Shown piece by piece: positions 22,106-34,369 of a stretch of DNA of 64,000 nucleotides (position 1 is the stretch's first letter; each line of letters opens with the position of its first letter). This DNA is from Opeltia flavorubescens (lineage: Eukaryota; Ascomycota; Lecanoromycetes; Teloschistales; Teloschistaceae). A program made the translations under genes and the position numbers. The DNA is taken from positions 2,728,001 to 2,792,000 of the forward strand of contig KE546965.1 of NCBI GenBank assembly GCA_000442125.1, read 5' to 3'. The notes below the pieces were generated by a model. That model did no database searches, was not told the DNA's origin, and was given only the letters and a program-made list of their open reading frames with translations.

Positions 22106-24210
22106 TGTTCTTGAGCAGGCAGGCTGGGGTGAACCGAATGGATCGAGCGGCTGCTGAAGGTAGCTAGGAAAAGAAAACACTCGGATTGCGGCGAGGGGGA
22201 TGTCGTTTTAAGTGTAGTGAGGACGTTCATCGCGACGAGGTCATATCATCCCACGTCATGCATGTTCAACTGTTCTGCCACCGAGCCAAGCACTGGGACC
22301 CGCTTCGCCAAGGGACGCCCAGCCCTGATGAGGGCCATGGTTGAATTCTCCAGCGTTTCTAGCTTGGAATCATGCGCGGCAAAAGATGATCTGGTCCGAA
22401 TCAGACAGTGTGCAGGTAGAGATTTCAGGATTTGAAAAAGCTTAACGGATAGAAACGACTTTGCGATTGGACTTGAAGACTATTCTCGATCAGCTTCGCA
22501 GGAGCCTCCTTCTAGTGTGGAAAGAATGAAGTATTAAAGCCACACGATTGGAGCACATGCTTGTGAAAGTACGAAAGCAATCGTTGAATACGTGACCTGT
22601 TGTTACTATGAAGGATTGCCTTTCGAGTCTTTACGTGGAGAAGATGGCCAAGCCTAGCCTTGTCGCCAAGTTCAATGCCAAGCCATGCCAAGCCCTTTCC
22701 TTCCGCGGCGGCACTTGATCGACCCTCTTGGACCCTGCGGATAGAGGACATAAACATTTGATTACCGGAAACTTCTCACCTTTCCCGCGTCATAGCATTC
22801 GGAGCACTGCCCGAGTCACGTGTGATTTCCTGTACGAGATCGATTTGGATCTTGGCCAATGATCGAAGCGTTGCCTACTCTCTTTCGACCATTATCACCA
22901 CCCAAGGTTGGGGAAACATCGCAGATAAAGGACGAAGATCACCAACATATGTCGTAAAAGCTTATACTCAAGGTGAGGGAGTAAGGCGTATCCCAATGTG
23001 CAAGATTCAAGGGCGAAGATCCCGTTCACGCCGTGTGTCTAGCTTCCATGGGGTATTTTCCTCGAATCTACATTGTTCTGTGAGCAAGAGCAGGTAGGAT
23101 CATCTGATTTAGAATGGGAATGCATAGATCATGCACTGCATATCGAACGTGATAGACAGGCAGGTATGCCGACGTCTCAGTCATTTTTGTTTGAAGTCTA
23201 GTATGAGAGCAATATCAGTACGCTGCGTTCCCTGAGTGGGTATTTGCCACAAGAATAAATCATCTAGGTTTCTAGAGATACAAGGAGGATCTCGGTCATT
23301 GCAGCTGTAGCTGGTCTACACGAGATATTGAAGATGATGCCAGCTCAAGTAATCTGTCCCCAAAAACATTGTAGTTTGCAGAGTAGGACGTCGAAAATTG
23401 CCTGCACTCCATCTCCTCTCCTTCATAGAATATTCGTAAAAGCGGGAAGATCATTTTGTTCACAAGACGCCGACTTCTGTTGCCTTCCTACTTTGCGATA
23501 ATGAGCACTGGATGGGGAGTATGTTGTATTGATATGGCAACACTATGTGAGTTGATCATTCATTCACTTTCGACCTCCGCTAGCTTCCGTTCTTACTCTC
23601 ACAACACAACTCTTTCATTCCGAACCTCCATCCACGTCGTCTCTTCATCAACCCACTCATCGCCGATGGTGAGTAGGGTGCTCACTGATCAGTGAAAGGT
23701 GGAATACAGATACGAGACGGTGCGAAGCTTCGGCCTCGTGCGACGGCATGGTGGAGTGTTTTGCTGACTTCGTCTTCTCACAAATCTCGTGGACCGTAGG
23801 TGTCAAGAAGACCTGACCGCCCTGCAGTCTCACACTCACTCCTCCGCCTCACATCAATTCTTCCATCGGACCGATCAACACTACCATCTCACGCCAACTC
23901 TTCTACTTTACGCCCATTCTCTCATCCAAGCAACCGCAAGGTCATCAACCGTTCTCAGAATCGCAGCTTCGCTGGATAGTAGACTGTTCCGCGCGAGCCT
24001 CCCTCAACTCACGGGTTCAATTGGAGTTCTGCAATCATCGGTCTCACAGCAGCCGCTGTCGCAATCATCGATCGGGTCCTACGCTACTCCCTACCATTTT
24101 TGTCTGGTCATACTTGGTTACACGTCCCCGTATTCTTGAACCATCATACTTCTCAAGTCATCTCCTTCAGGTCAATCAGCCAAGCGAACCAAGCAGGCAT
24201 TACTGGCGCT
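22106..24210. other. Divergent promoter region between Ena ATPase and BTB gene
   Basis: About 2.1 kb separate two genes transcribed away from each other, so this region probably holds both promoters. No coding region can be supported. The last 600 bases before 24211 are pyrimidine-rich and likely include the 5' leader of the BTB gene. Confidence 0.5.
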
Positions 24211-25403
24211 ATGGATATCATCAACATCGACGAGACTGGCGACTTGGTCATCGAAGTCACTCAACAATTTGAGTTCGGACCCTCGAAGACAGGTCGTTTC
24301 AGGGTCAACAAAGAAGTCTTGAAGAAGAAGTCGGAAGTGTTCCTGGGGATGCTGGCCCGTGGTCACTGGAAGGAAAGTGCGCAACAGGCCATTAAACTGA
24401 GCGAAGGCAGTATCACCGTCACGGAAGTCTGGCTGCGCGTGGTGCATGACGTGAAGCTGAACTATAGCCTAAAATTCCCGGAGCTCTGGGATTTGGTCGA
24501 AGCTATCGACTGTTATTCTCTGGATGTCACGGATTTTAAGGCCTGGTTTGCAACATGGCACACTAAACAGAAATTTTCATTCAATCCAGCGGAGATGATG
24601 TATCCCTCGTGGCGATTCGACCATGCTGAGGTTTTCGCCAAGTGTACTCACGATCTCGCCTACCATTGGGTAGGGGGCATTACCGAGAAAACGCCTTCAG
24701 AGCTCATCCCGTACCACATGCCGCCTCGAATCCTCCGTAAGTTGGCATGGTAGTCTGTAATTTACTTGGCCCCAGTGCTGACAAATTCGCAGAGCAGCTG
24801 AACGCAGCCAAGGGTAGACTTCGTACGGTCCTCTTCCGAGGTCTTTGGAATCCTTGTGATCGCCTGCTCAAATTACGTTGTCGATGCCACAAGGAAACCC
24901 TCTGCGATTATCAAAAGCATCTATATTCAATTAACGTCTGGCCACTCGAGACCATCTTCCTCAAAACTTCAATCTATGAAATTCTCCGCCGACTCGAGCA
25001 TTTCTCTTACGAAGCGCGTCCGAAAGCTTGTTCTTCATGCCGGCAGAACTACGGAAGTCACATTATGAGCGTCATGTCAGAGGTTCGAGAATACTTTCAA
25101 GGGCTCTGCCTCGATTGCCTGGATCGATCGAAGCCGAAGACTGGTAACGTCGATGTTGACTATTGGGTCCATGACAAGCTGAAGGAGGATGAATGGGTAA
25201 AAGGATGTCGTTTCGAACATAGGCAGCCAACTTGGTATTTCTCCTTCCACGGGAGGAAGGAAGAGAGAGATCGTATGGTGAAGATGAGAGAGTCTGATCG
25301 CCGTGAAAACTACCTCCATCCCGAGGGTGATCAGCAGAAGCCTGCCGACGGACAGGAGCAGCTAAGCAACGCCCAATGGTCAGGAGGATTGGGGCAGCGT
25401 TGA
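24211..25403 (+). CDS. BTB/POZ domain protein
   Basis: Two exons (24211-24736 and 24793-25403) with a 56-nt intron encode 378 residues. The N-terminal ~100 residues form a BTB-like fold: 'GDLVIEV', 'FRVNKEVLKKKSEVFLGML', 'IKLSEGSITVTEVWLRVVH', then the alpha-helical 'LWDLVEAIDCYSLD'. The remainder has the layout common in fungal BTB proteins: an 'RCRCHKETLCDYQKHLY...VWPLE' segment and a four-cysteine cluster 'ACSSCRQNY' / 'GLCLDCLDRSK' that may bind zinc. BTB proteins mediate protein-protein contacts, often as Cul3 adaptors; the partner is unknown. The ATG at 24211 opens the conserved domain, with no frame-maintaining ATG just upstream. Confidence 0.8.
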
Positions 25404-27681
25404 CGAACGTCATGGATGGTGAAAGGCAATAGACGGAGGACATCTTCGCGGTTCGCCCTACTACAGAGGAGTTCAATGGTTCTTTTCGAAGGTGGTAATG
25501 TGAACGGTGGTGGATATCATTCGAGAGCTGATGGTAATACATGAAAGCACTGGACTTGCGAGCACGCTGGGGATGGCTTTCCCCCCAGTTGCACAGAAGT
25601 AATCTTGAGCTGGCTTTCGTGCACTAAGGGAAGGATGCTGCAAGTCTGCTGAGTGATACTTCACTACAGATCATACGAAATCGAGAGACATCCTTTAAGC
25701 AGGATAATATCTTAGATTGCTAATAAATTATCAAGTTAATTTGGCACTTTTTCCATCCTCCCCAATGTCTCCGTTCCTTGCCACGTCGAAACCCCTTCAT
25801 CAAACCAGCGATTGAGAGGTACGTATCACAGTGATGATCTAAGGATGACCAAGCGCTACCCGCTGAATACATGATTCCAACGAATCAGAGTAAAATATCT
25901 GTCTTTAGAGATGTCACAGACAAAAACCTTTCACCTGCCTCAAGGGTTCAAAGCTTGAGCATCTTGGATGCCCCATACAGATACATTCTTATCAATGACT
26001 GTAATGAGCAGAGATAGGTAGAATTTTTATGCATTAAGTGATACGAATTTCCTCCCCCAACCAATAATCCTTCGTTGAGAGACGCAAATGAGGAAGAAAG
26101 TCATTCGCATAGGTCTGGCTTTTTTTCCTTGACCTTAATGGGATGACTCTACGATTTCAACGATCATCTTCAAGCCTGGGACCTGCGTCTCCTATTTGCA
26201 TCCTCGACGAGAAGTAGTATCCATCAGTGCCTTATAGAGCCCAGCACCAACGCTATTTCAAACCACCCTTCGCTCGCAATATGCCATCAAGACATTATGA
26301 TATGTCCCAACCTTCGCTAGCTTAGGGCTCCCACCAAAAGTTTGTCTAGGTGCCGGCCCTGCGAGTCCGTGAAGTAACTAAACTCACTGGACTGCCTCAC
26401 GAGCGATGGCGACTAATCTAGCAGTAGTGGCTTGCCTTAGGCAGATCTACCGGCAAGCATTCCTGGTCCTTTGAGGATGAATTGTAGGTAGGGCCGATTT
26501 GTTTCACTTTGGAAGGCAACGCAGCCCATGCTGGTTGTCACTAACTCAAGTCGTTGGAGCCATGCCGGAGATTTTCTCTCACGGTGCTTTGAGAGAATAT
26601 TACAACTGAAACTGATTTCATGGTAAGCTATTTTCTCACCACGCTTATTCCCCCCTGATTCAAACAAGATAAGAGATGTCGCGACTCTGGTAATCGATGG
26701 CCTGTCACGCTGCGCGCAATTTGGATGAGGGTGCGGCTACGAGGAGGACGATGGTCTGTGTGTAGGCGGATAATTGAATGTGGTGGGTTTGAAAATGGGG
26801 ATCTTAGAGTACTCTCAAGAGATGACTTGTAAGGACAGTCATATAATCTCGCAGGTCAGAATGGAATTTTGTTGGATCGATGCACCCAGTAATTTCGCTT
26901 TTAATATTCGCGAGAAACTCATTCTACAGAAGACTCACGATTGTTGATCCGCAATCGTTGTCGGTTTTACATGTTAGGTCAAGAAACATCGATTCATCAA
27001 TCTTGAACACTCCATCACACAAATGCGCAATAAATATCATGCGATCATAATTTGGTGAGTGTCCTACTCTCCACGAAAGCACATACCAACGGCTACTTCG
27101 GCAGCGACGGCCACGCGAGCCAAGGGCCGGATTCAGCGCCGAGGTTGAGGCGTGCGGAAGGCTGAAACGCTAAGGTCGTCGGCTAATTCTGATTGAAGTG
27201 AAATTCACCGAGACAAGTGCTTTGTATCCACTGTGTCAGTTCAGATAGATGAGGATTTACATTATTGTGTATACACCGAGATGATCCGTAGCTGTATGAG
27301 ATATGATACATTGACTTCAATGGATGGGTGCATCAATGAATTTACTCGGTGTAATCCTCTGCCTTGTACCCCTCCTCTTGGAAGGGTCTGATCGTCAGCA
27401 GACGATACGAAGCTAATCATATGATTGGTCAATCAATGCCAAGAGCTGGTTGCAATCGCATCATCGGCCGTTTTGGGAGGTTTAGGCCATCCGTCCATGC
27501 GGGGAATGCTCTGTGCCACGACCAGGCTAGACTTTCTGCGGTCTAGCGTGCAGCAGGAGCTGAGCATCGAATCAACAATCAACACCCAGACTCATACCTT
27601 CATCTTCTTTCTACCATTGTCGCCTTTCATCCACCATTTCTCTTTCTTCACCAGAACAATCCCCATTCTGTTGCCCTCAAA
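25404..27681. other. 2.3-kb intergenic region
   Basis: No supported gene. Frames are short and without domains. The last 100 bases before 27682 are strongly pyrimidine-rich (CTTTCATCC, TTTCTCTTTCTTC), probably the leader of the sugar porter. Confidence 0.5.
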
Positions 27682-30071
27682 ATGGATGAGAAACAGTTCA
27701 ACGATGCTACCGAGAAGGATGTCAATGTTGGCGGCATTCCTTCCGAGCCCGAGATGGCTGATACCACTGGGCGGCGTAAGTCGGTCGCTCTCAACATCGT
27801 CGAGAATCCTCTGAAGGTGAGCTGAGCCCCTTCCTCAATCCATCTCATCTCACCTATCACCATACTAACACATCTCTTCATCCTATAGCGAACCACTCCC
27901 CAACAGACTGTCGCCGACGCCCATGCCTTTGCCGAATCCCACGACATGGCCGAACACGCAGCCTTGTTCGGTCGGGCTGCCCTCGTCGCCCGTGACCCCA
28001 ACAAGATCGAGACCTTGGAGGAGCTGGATGAGGCAGAACGTTCCGCTCTTGTCTATGAGAGAGATCACAAATGGCATGGTCCTGTCATGATGTGGTACTC
28101 CATCTCCTTATGTGCCGTTGGCGCCGCCACACAAGGATGGGATCAAACGGGGTCCAATGGCGCCAATCTCAGCTTCCCCAAACACTTTGGCATTAACGAA
28201 GGAGCAAAAAACGAATGGATTGTAGGAGCTATCAACGCCGTCATCTTCTTGACTGCTGGTCTCATGTGAGTCTCTTCCCAGTCTTGGCTTCCCTCGTTCC
28301 TATCTAGGTGACTAACTGACTCTTCGCATAGTGGTGCTTTCATCGTCGATCCACTCAATTACTACTTTGGCCGTCGAGGTGAAATCTTCATCACCGGCAT
28401 CATTCTCACCGTCACCCCGATCGGCTCCGCTTGTGCACAGTCATGGCAAGGGCTGTTCGCTGCACGATTCGTCCTCGGTATTGGAATTGGTGCAAAGAAT
28501 GCCACGGTCCCCATCTTTTCGGCTGAACTGGCCCCGGCACGGATTCGCGGTGCTCTCGTCATGTTCTGGCAGCTGTGGGTCGTCGCTGGTGAGCTACCTC
28601 AACTTAATCAACCACCCGATTCCATAACTAACTCTTGCCGGTAGGTATCTTCTTAGGATTATGCGCCAATGTGATTGTCAAAGATACCGGGGAGCTCTCA
28701 TGGCGTCTCCAGCTCGGCTCAGCCTTCATCCCATCCTTCATTCTCGCCTGCGGTATCTGGTTCTGTCCGGAGTCACCTCGTTGGCTCATGAAACATGGCC
28801 AGCACGCCAAAGGATTCCGATCTATGGTACGCATACGAGCTCATCCAATCATCGCCGCCAGAGACTTCTACTACTCCAACGTCATCTATATGGAGGAACT
28901 CAAACTGGGCGGGGGTGCAAACTATTTCACACGTATGTGGGAATGTTTTGCAATCCCTAGATGCCGGCGTGCAAATTATGGTGCCTCGACTGTCATGATT
29001 GCGCAACAGATGTGTGGTATCAACAGTACGTCCCGATCTTGTCCTTTCTCACCATGGTGGCAGCTCTGATAGCTTGCAGTCATTTCCTTCTACAGTTCAA
29101 GTATCTTCGAAAGAGCTGGGTATACACCTGTGCAGGCGCTTTACGCCTCTCTAGGCTATGGTGCCATCCAAGTCTTAGCTACCATCCCTACCTTGTTCCT
29201 TATCGACACCAAAGGACGGAGAACTCTAACATTGGCTGTAAGTATCGCTAGCCTCACACATGGACCTAACTAAGGAAATGGCCACACAGACCTTCCCAAT
29301 GATGTGTATCTTTTTACTAGCGGCCGGCTTGTCTCTGCTGAAAGATTCGGGCTCCCGTGGTGGGCAGATTGGGCCAGTCGTCCTGTAAGCTAGTCTAAAT
29401 CGGCTGGCATGTTGAACCCAACTGACAAATTAATACCAGTTTCGTCTACCTCTTCACCATTATGTATTCTCTCGGCGAGGGACCTGTCGCTTTCCAATAC
29501 TCTGCCGAAGTGTTCCCAACCATCCAGCGAGAGCAAGGCATGGCTTGGGCTGTGTGCATTAACAACACCTTCGGTGAGCAAATCACACATTTCCACCCTT
29601 AGGAATTTTACTGATGAATTGCTTCGCAGCTGGTGTTCTTAGTATCACTTTCCCTCGAATGCAGAGCGTTATGACACCAACTGGAGCTTGTAAGTTGAAT
29701 CTCCTCTACTCGATGTCCTTGCGAAGGAGCATACTGACCGTGAGACGCTAGTCGGATTCTACGCTGGGCTCAACCTTATTGCTTGGGTCATGGTGTTCTG
29801 TTTCGTCAGAGAAACGAAGCAGCTTACTTTGGAGGAATTGGATCGTAAGTGGTTTTCTACTACTCCTGTCTGGTCCTCGTGAATAAATCCTTTGGTACTG
29901 ATGTCTTTTGCAGAGGTCTTCTCGGTCCCAACAAGCAAATATCTCGCCCATGAGACCAAAGTCTGGCTTCCTTATATGCTCAAGCGACATGTTCTCCGCA
30001 AGAGAATCCCACGTCCTCCGCAGATCATTGAGAAGGAAGAATTGGTTGAGAAGAAGATTATGGATGAGTAG
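27682..30071 (+). CDS. MFS sugar porter family transporter
   Basis: Ten exons: 27682-27816, 27889-28265, 28332-28588, 28645-29025, 29080-29237, 29290-29384, 29440-29573, 29630-29689, 29752-29844, 29914-30071. All junctions keep frame and give 615 residues. The first exon, too short to stand out, reads MDEKQFNDATEKDVNVGGIP. Sugar-porter signatures are present: 'YYFGRRG' after TM2, 'AELAPARIRG', 'PESPRWL' in the central loop, 'QQMCGINIISFYSS' in TM7, 'DTKGRRTL', 'EGPVAFQYSAEVFP' and 'RETKQLTLEEL' at the end of TM12. A long hydrophilic N-terminus (about 110 residues) precedes TM1. It should act as a plasma-membrane proton-coupled uptake system for a hexose, polyol or oligosaccharide; the substrate cannot be read from sequence. 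Confidence 0.93.
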
Positions 30072-32183
30072 ATTTATTCGTTCGTAATCGGTCGGACTTG
30101 AGATCTGGAGATTCTTTGAGCTTTCTGGCGAGAGGGGTTTGATATTGGGGCACGAGCTGGATGATGCAGTGTAAGACTTTGATTTTCTGGCTCTTTGTGA
30201 GATAGATCTGAAGAGCTACGGGCTGGATATCTGAGGAAGGGGGGAGATACCAGGAAGATAGATGTTTGAAGTTGAAATCAAAGGAACATTTACTAAGGAC
30301 CCTGCTTTTGTTGTGTGAGGCCATGTCGGTTGTTCTGCACCTTCTTGTTTACAAATCTGTTGGAGTCATAACACTCGTGCGTCTAAGAGCACGATATGTC
30401 GAAGTCTAGACTTTTCTGGTCGATTGAGAGTAAAGTTGGTTTCTTGACATGCGATTCAAAGACTGATGGCTACGTGATTTGGAATAGCTGTCACTTGCAC
30501 ATTAATCGGGCTTGCTTTTTACATTTTCACATTGTAGTGCTTTCTATATCGTGAGTCAATTAATTCCTAGCATCCATCTCTTCCAGTATATACCTCGATT
30601 ATCCATCTCTGTTCTTATCCATGCACAGTCCAGTGCAATTCTTAATCTCTAGAGGAGGAAGTAGATCAGGGTTAGGGTGAGTTTTCATAAATGAAGATGA
30701 GGACGGATGTTTTGTTATTGTTACAGGTTGGGAGATGGGAAATTTGAGGATTCAGGGAGATTTTTGAGAGAGAGTGGAGTGTGAAGTGCGGAATTTAAAA
30801 GAGAGGCGTGGAGTGTGATGGATGGGGTCCGGGGGTTTTTGGGGGTTTGGCCGAGGCGGAGGGGGGGTGGTTAGGAGGAGGAGGAGGAGGGGAGTAGGAG
30901 GGGGAGTGGCGGAGATGTATCGGACTGAGATGTATGGGGGAGTGGGGATGGAGGAAACGAGGATGGGAGGGGGATGGAAAATTGAGATGCGAAATTGGGG
31001 GTGTACGTAGGAATGAGAGGGTAGTGGGCGTGGAGGTGAGCATGGAAACGGGAATGGGAGTTCTAGATGTGTGTTTTTATGCGCTTTATGCATTCTCGCT
31101 GGCTTCGCTGTGGAGAGAGGGGGCCTCTCCGGGGCTGCTATGACGATCCTTGATGTTTTCACATCTATGAGAGTGGGGGCAGGGAGGAGAAAAGGAAAAT
31201 TTAGGCATGTAGAATTAGGAGGGAGAGAAGTGGGTTTTAAGTTCGTTCTAATTTGACCTTGCGGTGAGGGGGACGAGAGAGTGGCGAGAGGATTTGGGGA
31301 GGTGTGTGGGGCACTTGAGGGGATTATTAGCTGAGGGGGTTTTGGCTTGAGAGAGGGTGGTTATACGGTATACCTTTGCGGATTGCTTTTCCTGCTTTAC
31401 GGAGACTTTTTCCACTAGGCTCATTTATTATTTATTGCTATCTACAACTTCGAGGACTGGGAGAAGAGAGGGTGGATTAGATGAGCTGTTTGGTGGGTAT
31501 AGCAAGATCGATTTTTTAGATTTGGATTTGCTTTGTTTTGTTTTGAGAAAGGGAAAAATGGGCTAGGGAGATTGATGGAGTGTAAGTTGTATAACTATGG
31601 GGATCAATCTGGAGGGCGGGAGAGCTATGAGATTCTATTTTAGCCACGTATCTTCTTTCTCATTCGGAGATGTAGCTAGTATTTAGGATGGTTGGGAGCC
31701 ATACTGGATTTAAAATATTCAGCAGGAACTACTCATCATCTTTTCCTTATATGCCTTAATAGTGTGCATGTATCTTTTTGTGTCATATTATCATGACTCT
31801 TCTACTTGTGATATATATCTTCATTCTCAAGCAGACAAAGAAGCGAAGTCTCATACATTGATTGTTTCCCAAACTTCGATGGAGCCGTGTGAATCTTGCG
31901 CAATTTTCAATCCTTTTCTTTTGATGAGTCATGAACTTGTATATCTTTTCTCGACTTCTGACCGTCGGAAACTTGATCGTCAATACTTTTGTTTAAATCA
32001 AAAGAGTCATGAGATTTATTTCATCTTTGTTCGTCATTGGTCATAACGAAATCTCGTCACTTGAGAAATTCGAAGTAGCGCTTTCAGTTTGTCAATATAT
32101 ACCAACTTTCCCACGCTTCTCCCCCATCCTGATTACTCAACTTCCTTACTACGAATTCTAACCGTTCCACAAGTTATTCGAAA
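30072..32183. other. Intergenic region with a purine-biased G-rich tract
   Basis: No supported gene. From about 30.74 to 31.35 kb the plus strand is very G-rich with AGG/GGA runs, and three runs of five or more G fall within 30831-30867 (a possible G-quadruplex). Frames through this tract are low-complexity artefacts. A TATATA element at 32095-32101 lies about 85 bases before the next ATG. Confidence 0.5.
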
Positions 32184-33344
32184 ATGGCGACCAGCTCTCA
32201 GCAACCATCTGGCAAGGCTACTTTTCCATTCATGAATCTCCCCGCTGAGATCCAGACCATGATCATCCAATACGCAATGCCACGGCACGATCTACTGCCT
32301 TGGCACTCTATCCGTCTTCAAGAACTCGAGCCAGATTATTGGAATGCAGTCCCGCACAGTCTGTTCCTAGTCAACAAAGCCATATCGAAAGAAGCTCGAT
32401 ACTTCGCCAAGGATGTCCACCTAGTCATTGAGGTGGTGTCAAATTCCGGTCCCAATACGGATCGGATCCAGATTGAGAGGTTGAGCTTGAGGGGACTGCT
32501 AAATTTCTGGAGCCACACTAAGCTCGCTAGTATGAGAAAGAGCTTGGGAATACGGAATATTACGATCGACCTTATGACTGGGCACAGTGATCCTTGGGGG
32601 CACGTACGTGAGCAAGTGTTTGAGTTTCGGTGTTGGGGGTACAGGGAGAAATTACGACTTATTTGCGATGCGCTCACCACGTACAACAATGATCTTCAGC
32701 ATCTTGTTATCCAAATACCTTGCCTCTGCCGCCTCGATTCCGAAGACAAGATTTACCACGCGCTTTTCTGGCTTTCAGAATTTCTAGACCCTTTACGCCG
32801 CCTCAAAGTCGCGCAGCCAGTGGCTTTCCGCTTACTTCACGTTGATACCTATCACGAAAACAAGGTCAGAACCAGAATAGTCGAAGGATTCCTCGAAGAT
32901 CATTTCGGTTCCCTCATCGGCGAACCTTTGAGCAAGAATGAGCAGATTTGGAAGGACACAAAAGCCAGAAACCGCGCTGAAATGCACGAAGCGAACATCA
33001 ACGTGAACGCACACATCCAGGGACTCTTCGAGGAACTTAACTGCCATCCTGGCCATTTTGAGACTCGCGTGCGGGAAATGATGGATTTCTGGGAGATGAA
33101 GCTGGACCTGAAGAGAAAGGATACAATATTCAAGAAATTTCTGGCTAGAAAACAGGATAGACAAGGGACTACTCAACACACTATACAGCAGACTGGCCAA
33201 CGGACTACTCAACAGACCATACAACAGGCTGGACAACAGGCTGGACAACAGGCTACACAACAGACTACACCGCAGACCATACCGCAGACTAGGATACGGG
33301 TTTGTCTTCCCCCGAAGGACGCGAAGTATAAGAACTTCGGTTGA
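32184..33344 (+). CDS. 2EXR/F-box-like protein with C-terminal tetrapeptide repeat
   Basis: A single exon for 386 residues. Near the N-terminus 'FPFMNLPAEIQTMIIQYAM' resembles the F-box/2EXR start (FxxLPxEIxxMI), and 'SLFLVNKAISKEARYF' is the second conserved block of that fungal family. The centre is helical and charged with no other domain. The last ~40 residues are Gln/Thr-rich repeats coded by 12-bp units (33174-33290). F-box-like fungal proteins of this kind are usually uncharacterised; a ubiquitin-ligase adaptor role is possible but unproven. The ATG at 32184 has a good context (GAAAATGGCG). The stop is TGA at 33342-33344. Confidence 0.75.
   Translation: MATSSQQPSGKATFPFMNLPAEIQTMIIQYAMPRHDLLPWHSIRLQELEPDYWNAVPHSLFLVNKAISKEARYFAKDVHLVIEVVSNSGPNTDRIQIERLSLRGLLNFWSHTKLASMRKSLGIRNITIDLMTGHSDPWGHVREQVFEFRCWGYREKLRLICDALTTYNNDLQHLVIQIPCLCRLDSEDKIYHALFWLSEFLDPLRRLKVAQPVAFRLLHVDTYHENKVRTRIVEGFLEDHFGSLIGEPLSKNEQIWKDTKARNRAEMHEANINVNAHIQGLFEELNCHPGHFETRVREMMDFWEMKLDLKRKDTIFKKFLARKQDRQGTTQHTIQQTGQRTTQQTIQQAGQQAGQQATQQTTPQTIPQTRIRVCLPPKDAKYKNFG
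33174..33290 (+). repeat. 12-bp coding minisatellite (QQxx repeats)
   Basis: Ten tandem units of 12 bases, the last one incomplete, with the pattern CAACAGRCTRSA and variants. They encode QHTI, QQTG, QRTT, QQTI, QQAG, QQAG, QQAT, QQTT, PQTI, PQT. Two neighbouring units are identical, which suggests recent slippage. The frame is preserved in all units. Confidence 0.85.
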
Positions 33345-34369
33345 GCTATCATTCTGCAAGTTGGGCGTGAAAGAATGGTAGGGGATTAGAGGATATATGA
33401 AGAGTGTTCACGTGGTGAGGGATCTTGCCCTCAAGTATCTAATCCAGACCTTAGTAGTGATCTATAGTGTCTTCAAGTCTTCAAGTGCATGTCGGCTCGG
33501 CCATTCACCACCCTCAAGTTGTCACGGCTATCCCCAAACAAATCAGTTGTTACAAGAATGCCTTGACCAGGTCCTGAGAGCCTAATATTAGAGAAAACTA
33601 TATTGTAGCAGCGATACCCACGATTTGTATTGTCGCTGGCAACAGATATATAATAGGAAGTTGAAGAATGCGAAGAATTTCATCACTCCTGCCATTCTCT
33701 CACATTATGGCCAAGTAAAAGGCTGAAAAAGACCTAACTCGCTCTCTGATTTGACCGAAGTCCGCCCGACCCTAAGCGCTTTGTACACCTCTTTTAGTTA
33801 GAAAGTGTAAGAGCTCGGCAGGATTGATTCTGCACTCTCATGTATCACCCATATGTACGCAAAAACTAAGAATGTAACTTGACAAAATATCCAAACCTCT
33901 CATGCGAGAAACAACTAGGAATGAACCTCGTGCGCGTGTATCGATACGTCGAAGTGCCAAATTTTGGAATTGTGAGATTGTATCTGGTGAAATTTCCATA
34001 CAGGAGATATTTTAAAAGGACGTTTTCCCCCTACTATTCTATACTCATCATCACCGTATTGATTTTTTAATGGACTAGTTACATTTGTTCTATGTTCAGT
34101 CAAATAAGATCGCTTAGCTTCCACCTTGTCAATGTGCCGCGGCATTTAGCTCCCNCCCGGACGAGCCGGAACTTAGCCTGCTGCAAATCTCTGGCAAGGC
34201 TGGTAATGAGACAAGACATCATAGTCTTGTGAAATAATGCTGAGACTCGATACCTCGCTATCAAAATTTCACGCGTAGTTGAGGATGGAAAGCCAAAGTG
34301 CAAGGATGTAGCCCAGAAAGTATTAAGAGCATAGTGCACCCCAGAACCACTACTCTTATCACCTCCACA
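33345..34369. other. Intergenic stretch
   Basis: No supported gene in about 1 kb. It contains an ambiguous base (N) at 34155. The last few hundred bases presumably carry the promoter of the HET-domain gene. Confidence 0.45.

Noticed and set aside
27682-30071. Sugar porter plus neighbouring genes as a catabolic cluster
   Set aside because: No sugar-metabolism enzyme or regulator is next to it; the neighbours are a BTB and an F-box-like gene.
30752-31162. 136-codon Pro-rich frame
   Set aside because: Artefact of the G-rich tract read on the other strand.
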